A stretch of DNA of 64,000 bases from Pseudochrobactrum kiredjianiae (GTDB lineage: Bacteria; Pseudomonadota; Alphaproteobacteria; Rhizobiales; Rhizobiaceae). The notes under the pieces were generated by a model. The model saw only the letters and a program-made list of their open reading frames with translations, did not search any database and was not told the DNA's origin. Of the stretch, positions 58,136-64,000 are shown piece after piece. Numbering within the stretch: position 1 is the stretch's first letter; each line of letters begins with the position of its first letter. The translations under genes were made by a program, and so were the position numbers. Location: assembly GCF_030362795.1 (NCBI RefSeq), contig NZ_JAUCBM010000005.1, positions 1-64,000 on the forward strand, read 5' to 3'.

Positions 58136-59593
58136 ATGACGGCAAATACCAGCCGGTTTATCAAACAGGCTAATCTGATTGGCGGTCAGTGGGTTGCTGC
58201 AGACAGTGGTGCCACAATTGATGTGATTAATCCGGCAACCGGCAAGGTGCTGGGAACTGTTCCGAAATCCGGTAAAGCAGAGACTGTGCGCGCGATTGAA
58301 GCTGCTGCACAGGCGTTTAAAACATGGCGCAAAACCACAGCCAATGAACGCGCGCAGAAAATGCGCAAATTGCATGATCTGATCCTGACCAATCTGGATG
58401 CGCTGGCTGAAATTCTGACCATGGAGCAGGGGAAATCGCTGACCGAGGCCAAAGGCGAGGTGGCAAGTTCTGCTGCCTATATTCTTTGGTATGCGGAAGA
58501 AGCACGGCGCGTTTATGGCGATGTGGTGCCGTCCCCTTGGGCAGACCGGCGCATTATGGTGACGAAAGAGCCGGTGGGTGTTGTCGCTGCGATTACGCCG
58601 TGGAACTTTCCGTCATCCATGCTGGCGCGTAAAATCGGCCCTGCTTTGGCATCGGGGTGTACGGTTGTGGTCAAACCGGCAACGCAAACACCATATTCCG
58701 GTCTTGTCTGGGGTGTGTTGTGTGAAGAGGTGGGCATCCCTGCCGGTGTCGTCAATATTCTCACCGGCTCGGCCAGTGAAATCGGTGGTGAGCTGACCCG
58801 TAATCCGCAAATTGCCAAACTGACTTTCACTGGTTCAACAGCGGTGGGCAAGCTTTTAATGAAGCAGACGGCAGGCACAGTCAAAAAGGTTTCGATGGAA
58901 CTGGGTGGCAATGCGCCTTTCATTGTTTTTGATGATGCTGATCTGGATCGTGCCGTGGCGGGAGCGATTGCTGCAAAATTCCGCAATTCCGGCCAAACCT
59001 GTGTTTGTACCAACCGGTTTTTTGTCCAATCCAAGATTTATGCCCGCTTTATTGAGAAATTCACGGCAGCCGTGGAGCAGCTTAAAATCGGCAACGGGCT
59101 GGAAGACGGTACACAGCAAGGCCCGCTGATTGATATGAACGCAGTTGAGAAGATTGAAGAATTTATCGCTGATGCCGTGAAAAAAGGCGGACGTGTTGTA
59201 ACCGGAGGTCAGCGGCATGCGCTGGGCGGTACTTATTTTGAACCGACTGTGATTGCCGATGCCAAACCGCGAATGCGCTTCACCAAAGAAGAGATTTTTG
59301 GCCCCGTTGCACCGGTCTATAAATTTAAATCCGAAGAAGATGTGATTGAGCAGGCCAATAATACGGAATATGGTCTCGCTTGTTATTTCTATACGCAGGA
59401 TCTCGGCCGTGCTTTCCGTGTGATGGAAGGCTTGAAATATGGTCTGGTCGGCGTCAATGAGGGGCTGATTTCAACTGTGGAAGCACCGTTCGGCGGTTTG
59501 AAAGAATCGGGGCTTGGTAAAGAAGGCGGGCATCAGGGAATCGAGGATTATCTTGATACCAAATATGTCTGCATCGGCGGTCTGGGGCTGTAA
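58136..59593 (+). CDS. gabD: NAD(P)-dependent succinate-semialdehyde-type dehydrogenase
   Basis: Aldehyde dehydrogenase superfamily, most like GabD, which oxidises succinate semialdehyde. The start at 58136 has GAGGAG just upstream and gives 485 residues; the open frame runs 66 bp further up without family similarity. Visible are PWNFPSSMLARKIGPAL, FTGSTAVGKLLM, the general base E255 in MELGGNAPF and the nucleophile C289 in GQTCVC. The double Cys pattern CVC is common in SSADH. The true substrate may be another semialdehyde; no gabT is nearby. Confidence 0.85.
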   Translation: MTANTSRFIKQANLIGGQWVAADSGATIDVINPATGKVLGTVPKSGKAETVRAIEAAAQAFKTWRKTTANERAQKMRKLHDLILTNLDALAEILTMEQGKSLTEAKGEVASSAAYILWYAEEARRVYGDVVPSPWADRRIMVTKEPVGVVAAITPWNFPSSMLARKIGPALASGCTVVVKPATQTPYSGLVWGVLCEEVGIPAGVVNILTGSASEIGGELTRNPQIAKLTFTGSTAVGKLLMKQTAGTVKKVSMELGGNAPFIVFDDADLDRAVAGAIAAKFRNSGQTCVCTNRFFVQSKIYARFIEKFTAAVEQLKIGNGLEDGTQQGPLIDMNAVEKIEEFIADAVKKGGRVVTGGQRHALGGTYFEPTVIADAKPRMRFTKEEIFGPVAPVYKFKSEEDVIEQANNTEYGLACYFYTQDLGRAFRVMEGLKYGLVGVNEGLISTVEAPFGGLKESGLGKEGGHQGIEDYLDTKYVCIGGLGL

Positions 59594-59940
59594 ATCCGGC
59601 AAAATCACAATCATGCGGATGGCACATCATATTGCGTGCCATTCGTTTTATGCCTGAAAGTTTTGGCAGCTATGGAAATTCTGATTGCCTGTCCTATGTT
59701 GCAATCGTGCCTACCGGCTTGATTTGAAAATTGTTCAGTTGTGTTTGTTTTTAAAGATTTTTTCTAAAAGCCGGTTCGATGTTTTTTCTAATTTTTGGGG
59801 TATATAGGCGTTTTTTGGCGTTTTGTCATAATAGGTGCGGACTATAGGTTTATAGAGCCCGCATCATCAGGCCTCTTATGATAAAGCATTGCGGCTTACG
59901 TCTGACATGCCGGTTCGTGAACCTGTGAAAAGGGATTTTT
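59594..59940. other. 347-bp gap upstream of the DUF1045 gene
   Basis: T-rich sequence without a gene. A GGTATATAGG and a GACTATAGG stretch near 59800-59850 may belong to promoters of the DUF1045-phnM pair. The gene has an AAAGGGA ribosome binding site. Confidence 0.35.
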
Positions 59941-60744
59941 ATGCGTTACGGAATTTATTTTACACCATCCGCTCATGATCCGCTGTTGCGCGTAGCCGCC
60001 AACTGGCTTGGACGCAATGCGTTTAACGGTATGGTCGTCCGCACGCCGGTCATTGGTTCTGTTAGTCCTGAAGAAGTGAGCGCGCTGACAGAAGAGCCGC
60101 GCCGTTATGGTTTTCATGCGACACTGAAAGCACCGTTCCGTCTGCATGAGGATTACGAAGAGCATCACCTGCTTGCTTGTCTGATGCATTTTGCTTCGGC
60201 CTATCAGGCGGTGCAGTTGCCGCGTCTTAAAGTGTCACAGATCGGACCGTTCTTTGCGCTGGTGCCTGCAGAGCCTTGTGACGAGCTGCAACAGTTGGCC
60301 AATGATGTGGTTGTGCATTTCGAGCGCTTCCGTGCGCCGCTGAATGAGCAGGAAATGGCCAAGCGCAAGCCGGAAAAAATGGATGCAATTCATCGTGCCA
60401 ATCTCGACCAGTGGGGCTATCCTTATGTGTTCGAGCAGTTCCGCTTTCATATGACACTCACCGGCGCGGTGCCGGAAGAAAAGCAGGCGCATGTGCGCAC
60501 TGTGCTGGAAGAATTTTTTGCACCGGTGCTGAGCGATCCTGTCAAAATCACCAATCTGGCTCTGTTTACCGAAGCAGAATCAGGTGTACCATTCGAAGTC
60601 CATTCTCTGCATCCCTTAACGGGCAAGCCCGTTGGTCACTCCTTAACAGACAAGACTGTAGGGCAGACTTCGGCAGGCAAACCTGTTACAGCTCAGAACA
60701 TGAATTCAGTTGAAAAGCAGGCGGTAAAACTCGCCGCTGAGTAA
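59941..60744 (+). CDS. DUF1045 phosphonate-associated protein with a C-terminal triple repeat
   Basis: Members of this family occur in phosphonate (phn) clusters and look like 2H phosphoesterases. The two His motifs are HATL with H59 and HMTL with H170. The 267-residue protein is longer than the fold needs: residues 227-253 consist of three 9-residue units (TGKPVGHSL, TDKTVGQTS, AGKPVTAQN) in a hydrophilic tail. It is followed after 23 bp by phnM, so both probably act in the C-P lyase path, but the lyase genes are not in the window. Confidence 0.87.
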   Translation: MRYGIYFTPSAHDPLLRVAANWLGRNAFNGMVVRTPVIGSVSPEEVSALTEEPRRYGFHATLKAPFRLHEDYEEHHLLACLMHFASAYQAVQLPRLKVSQIGPFFALVPAEPCDELQQLANDVVVHFERFRAPLNEQEMAKRKPEKMDAIHRANLDQWGYPYVFEQFRFHMTLTGAVPEEKQAHVRTVLEEFFAPVLSDPVKITNLALFTEAESGVPFEVHSLHPLTGKPVGHSLTDKTVGQTSAGKPVTAQNMNSVEKQAVKLAAE

Positions 60745-60767
60745 GCATTTAATTTGTAAGAGAAAAT

Positions 60768-61928
60768 ATGTCCGCTTCCGATAAGACTATGCCTGCTGAA
60801 ACAATCCTGACCAATGCACGGATTGTCCTTCCTGATGAAATCATCACCGGTACGGTTGTGATGCGCGAGGGAAAAATTGCTGCGATTGATAATACAATCA
60901 CGGCCTCTGGCAAGGATATGGAAGGTGACTATCTGATACCGGGGCTGGTGGAGCTACATACCGACCATCTGGAAGGTCATTATGCACCCCGCCCGAAAGT
61001 ACGCTGGAACCCGCTGGCGGCTATTCAGGCGCATGATGCGCAGATTGCCGCCTCGGGAATCACCACTGTGTTTGATGCTTTGCGCGTCGGGCATGACGGT
61101 GAGTGTGAAGTTGTTATTGATGACATGTTGCTGCTGGCCGATGCCTTGCAGGCCGCGCAAAGCCAAGGTCGTTTGCGCTCGGAACATTATCTGCATCTGC
61201 GCTGCGAAGTGTCGTCCAATGATTGTATCAGCGCTTTTGAACGTCTGCGCGGTGCGTCTGGTGTGCGTCTTGCCTCTCTTATGGATCATGCGCCGGGGCA
61301 GCGCCAGTTTCCAGATATGGAATCTTACCGTATTTATTTCATGCGTAAGAACAAAGTCAGCGAAAGTGATTATCAGGCCTATTGTGATCGCCGTGTTGGT
61401 GAATCACAGCGCAATTCGACAACAAACCGCGCTTTGATTGCTGATTATTGCCATGCAAATGGCATTATGCTGGCAAGCCATGATGATGCGACAGTCGCGC
61501 ATGTGAATGAATCTGTAGCGCATGGTGTGGCGGTTGCCGAGTTTCCGACCACGGTTGAAGCCGCAGCGGCATCACACGCCAACGGTATTGGTGTGATGAT
61601 GGGCGGGCCGAATGTGGTGCGCGGCGGTTCGCATTCCGGTAACGTGTCGGCACTGGAACTGGCTGAAAAAGGCTATCTCGATATTATCTCGTCGGATTAT
61701 ATCCCTTTCAGCATGTTGCAGGGTGCTTTCAATCTTGCGCATGTGGTTGAGCATATTGATCTGCCTCAGGCTATCCGTATGGTCAGCACGAATCCGGCCA
61801 AAGCTGTGGGCATGACAGATCGTGGCTCAATCGCAGAAGGTTTGCGTGCTGATCTCGTGCGCGTGAATGCCATCGACGATGTGCCGGTGGTGCGCTCGGT
61901 CTGGCGTGAATCCAAAAGAGTAAGCTGA
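60768..61928 (+). CDS. phnM: Alpha-D-ribose 1-methylphosphonate 5-triphosphate diphosphatase
   Basis: PhnM removes pyrophosphate from the triphosphate made by PhnGHIL during C-P lyase breakdown of phosphonates. It is an amidohydrolase-fold enzyme of 386 residues. Metal-site features are PGLVELHTDHLEGH near residue 60, LASHDDATVAHV in the middle and the conserved GGPNVVRGGSHSGN and SSDYIPFSMLQG near the C-terminus. It is paired with a DUF1045 gene. No phnGHIJKL is seen on either side. Confidence 0.93.
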   Translation: MSASDKTMPAETILTNARIVLPDEIITGTVVMREGKIAAIDNTITASGKDMEGDYLIPGLVELHTDHLEGHYAPRPKVRWNPLAAIQAHDAQIAASGITTVFDALRVGHDGECEVVIDDMLLLADALQAAQSQGRLRSEHYLHLRCEVSSNDCISAFERLRGASGVRLASLMDHAPGQRQFPDMESYRIYFMRKNKVSESDYQAYCDRRVGESQRNSTTNRALIADYCHANGIMLASHDDATVAHVNESVAHGVAVAEFPTTVEAAAASHANGIGVMMGGPNVVRGGSHSGNVSALELAEKGYLDIISSDYIPFSMLQGAFNLAHVVEHIDLPQAIRMVSTNPAKAVGMTDRGSIAEGLRADLVRVNAIDDVPVVRSVWRESKRVS

Positions 61929-61946
61929 TATCAGGGCTCTGACGGT

Positions 61947-62030
61947 CTGCAAATGGCGTTTCTTTGCGCTTCCGGTGCTCATTTACCAAATGTACATTCC
62001 GCTCCGGTTCTCAAGAACCACCATTTTCGC
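61947..62030. repeat. Repeat family C, copy 2
   Basis: 84 nt from CTGCAAATGGC to CACCATTTTCGC with the same end segments and inner CTCCGCTCCGG core as 49040-49122. It begins 18 bp after the phnM stop. Both copies sit on the strand of the gene they follow. Confidence 0.7.
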
Positions 62031-62101
62031 CTCGTCATAACCCAAATCTCAAGCTGCTCTGCAGAGCGCTTCGATCTTTGGGATGCTTGAATGGACGTGA
62101 A

Positions 62102-63148
62102 TTATTCCGCCGCCTGTTCCGCACGGGCGGCGTTGTTTTCTTCCACTTCCGCAGCGGTTTCACACATCACCTGATAGGCTTTACGGATGGTTTTGCTGTC
62201 CGCATCATTGCGCGTGGCATCCGTCGAGAGAATCTGCCGCCAGCGGCGTGATCCGGCCTGCCCCTGAAACAACCCGACCATATGACGTGAAACATGCGTG
62301 AGACGGCCACCATCAGCAATATGCCGGTCTGAATAATCACACATAATATCCAGCACATCCTCCATGGAGAGAGGGGCGGTTTCATCACCATAAACAAGGC
62401 GATCCACGTCGCGCAGAACCATTGGTGTATGATAGGCGGTTCTGCCCATCATAACGCCGTCTGTATGCTGTAAATGGAGCGCTGTTGCCTCCATACTGGT
62501 AATGCCGCCATTAATGCCGATAAAATGCTGCGGATAATCCTGTTTCAGACGATACACGCGGTCATAGTCCAGTGGCGGGATATCGCGGTTCTCTTTCGGT
62601 GATAGTCCCTGCAACCATGCTTTACGGGCGTGTACCCAGAGCGCGTCTGCACCCTCTGCAATTACCATGCGGCTGAGTTCCGACAGTGCGACTTCCTGAT
62701 CCTGATCGTCCACGCCGATACGGCATTTTACTGTGACCGGAATGTTCACTGTCTGCTTCATCGCGGCAACGCAATCTGCAACCAGCTGTGGTGTCAGCAT
62801 CAAACAGGCACCGAAAGCACCGGATTGCACGCGATCTGACGGGCAGCCGACATTGAGATTGATCTCATCATAGCCGAAGGACTCGCCGATTTTTGCTGCT
62901 TCCGAAAGCTTCACCGGATCAGAGCCGCCAAGCTGCAAAGCGACCGGATGTTCTTGATCGGAGAAGCCTAGCAAACGGTCGCGTTTGCCATGAATAGCGG
63001 CATCAGCCACCACCATTTCCGTATAGAGCAGGGTATGGCGTGTCAGAAGACGATGCAGAAAACGGCAATGCCTGTCCGTCCAGTCGAGCATGGGCGCTAT
63101 GGAAAAGGTTTTGGCGGCATAGAGTTTAGCTGGTGTGGTCACAATCAT
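62102..63148 (-). CDS. dusA: tRNA-dihydrouridine synthase A
   Basis: Flavin enzyme that reduces U20/U20a in tRNA. The 348 residues begin with FSIAPMLDWTDRHCRFLHRLL, a DusA hallmark. The segment NLNVGCPSDRVQSGAFGACLM includes the catalytic Cys region, and VKCRIGVDDQD and HARKAWLQGLSPKENR follow. It is convergent with phnM, with a repeat between them, and follows the aspartic protease gene on the minus strand. Confidence 0.95.
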   Translation of the reverse strand: MIVTTPAKLYAAKTFSIAPMLDWTDRHCRFLHRLLTRHTLLYTEMVVADAAIHGKRDRLLGFSDQEHPVALQLGGSDPVKLSEAAKIGESFGYDEINLNVGCPSDRVQSGAFGACLMLTPQLVADCVAAMKQTVNIPVTVKCRIGVDDQDQEVALSELSRMVIAEGADALWVHARKAWLQGLSPKENRDIPPLDYDRVYRLKQDYPQHFIGINGGITSMEATALHLQHTDGVMMGRTAYHTPMVLRDVDRLVYGDETAPLSMEDVLDIMCDYSDRHIADGGRLTHVSRHMVGLFQGQAGSRRWRQILSTDATRNDADSKTIRKAYQVMCETAAEVEENNAARAEQAAE

Positions 63149-63204
63149 CTTCTTTATGTGTCGTTTCAGGCGGACATACTCATTATGGGCGAATCTGTCC
63201 AGTT

Positions 63205-63909
63205 TTAGTCGGTCAGGATCAGTTGATCTCGTTGCACACTATAGGCGCTCAGGCTGTTCATGAAGTTCATCCCCAGCAAACTGCCGCTGAGCTGCCCCTC
63301 CTGCGAGACCAGAGCCCGCAAATCATAGCGGACGATATTGCCGATTTTTATTTCCTGCAAAGGCACCGTCGCAGCCATAGTACGGCCATTGGCAGTACTG
63401 ACCGGAACCGTATATTTGAGATTGCTGGTATCAATGCCAACTCTCTGCGCATCGGCCTGCGTCAGCACGATGGTTGAGGCACCGGTATCGACCATGAAGT
63501 TGACGCGCTGGTCATTGACCAGAGCATTAACCTCAAAATGTCCATTTGCAGACTGGCTGATGCTGACAATCTCCGAGCCATCTGCATTGTTACTGCTGAT
63601 GGCAGTGCCGGGTATCAGACCGGCAGTGACGCGGTTAGCGATGTTTTTCAGCTCATATTGATATTGATAGCCGGTGACGAGGCCGAGAATAATCACTGCC
63701 CAGATCGCAATATTGCGCATGACGTGATTGAGCGGGATGCCGGAGCCAAGCAGACCGGCCGCCACAACAACGCCGAAAATGCTCATATAGGCCGCATCGG
63801 CAAAATCATCATTGGCAAGGCCAAGCGTGGTGCCGCTCTCATCATTGATGATCAGCACAAGTATAAGAACAGCAATTGCCGCGATAACCAGCCAGAATAA
63901 ACGGTTCAT
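63205..63909 (-). CDS. Membrane-anchored clan AA aspartic protease (TIGR02281 type)
   Basis: A retropepsin-like protein of alphaproteobacteria. The start is set at the ATG at 63909, giving NRLFWLVIAAIAVLILVLI as a first membrane segment; a TTG 39 bp upstream would also be in frame. Two further hydrophobic segments follow before a soluble domain in which FMVDTGAST carries the catalytic Asp. The remainder ends LLGMNFMNSLSAYSVQRDQLIL, typical of single-domain family members that must dimerise. Function in the cell is unknown. Confidence 0.88.
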   Translation of the reverse strand: MNRLFWLVIAAIAVLILVLIINDESGTTLGLANDDFADAAYMSIFGVVVAAGLLGSGIPLNHVMRNIAIWAVIILGLVTGYQYQYELKNIANRVTAGLIPGTAISSNNADGSEIVSISQSANGHFEVNALVNDQRVNFMVDTGASTIVLTQADAQRVGIDTSNLKYTVPVSTANGRTMAATVPLQEIKIGNIVRYDLRALVSQEGQLSGSLLGMNFMNSLSAYSVQRDQLILTD

Positions 63910-64000
63910 ATAATCAGTGTTCCTGAAACTGTCAGATAATTGTACCAAACGATTTTATGCACTCTATATGGAGGCTTTAGGCTACGGGCACAATAATTTC

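Overview
The window is about 64 kb of chromosome from an alphaproteobacterium of the Hyphomicrobiales (Rhizobiales), most like the Brucella/Ochrobactrum/Pseudochrobactrum group. Evidence: the EF-Tu and ribosomal protein sequences; the rpsJ-to-rplQ gene order without rpmJ; an NdvA-type cyclic beta-1,2-glucan exporter; the AcpXL very-long-chain fatty acid cluster for lipid A; an ATP12 chaperone; an F1-ATPase zeta-subunit homologue; and a three-part PurL/PurQ/PurS enzyme. Base composition looks close to 50% GC by eye, lower than Brucella, which would fit Pseudochrobactrum or a relative. The genus is an inference.

Layout. 1-16107 (+): the 3' part of tuf, then the S10, spc and alpha ribosomal gene series with secY, adk and rpoA. 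Several strong hairpins split this series, including a terminator-like one between rplR and rpsE. 16315-19808 (+): a GNAT acetyltransferase, a DegP/HtrA protease and RarA. 20027-21823 (-): ndvA. 22339-26002 (+): rluC, an EamA permease, a HAD phosphatase and ATP12. 26177-28096 (-): the nitrogen genes glnA and glnB behind a sigma-54-like promoter, with the NAD(P)HX repair gene nnr divergent from them. 30031-32958 (-): uvrA, with a LexA-type box upstream. 32959-34207: 1.25 kb without a normal gene, holding a candidate structured RNA unit with its own promoter-like and terminator signals. 34208-37337 (+): a P1-family peptidase, ttcA and an inositol-monophosphatase-family gene.

37492-51350 is mostly (-): a Bcr/CflA efflux protein, monothiol glutaredoxin and BolA (an iron-sulfur pair), then purL, a lipoprotein, a GST, purQ, purS and purC, later purB and rpe. 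A zeta-subunit gene, an HpcH/HpaI aldolase, an alpha/beta hydrolase and a VOC protein lie among them. 51465-56572 (-): the lipid A very-long-chain acyl cluster acpXL, fabF2, fabF1, adh and lpxXL, without fabZ at its usual place. 57049-61928 (+): an AEC transporter, a succinate-semialdehyde-type dehydrogenase, a DUF1045 protein and phnM. 62102-63909 (-): dusA and a membrane aspartic protease.

Intergenic spaces carry an abundant palindromic repeat family (about ten copies or relics), built from 40-nt hairpins with AGAGC/GCTCT ends and a second CCGAAAACCGG-type hairpin, and a second 83-84 nt repeat found twice. No tRNA, rRNA, CRISPR array, insertion sequence or prophage was recognised. The most unusual items are the 33.2-33.8 kb RNA locus, the repeat family with paired compensating changes, the interrupted ribosomal operon, and the cysteine-less FabF2 in a cluster lacking fabZ.
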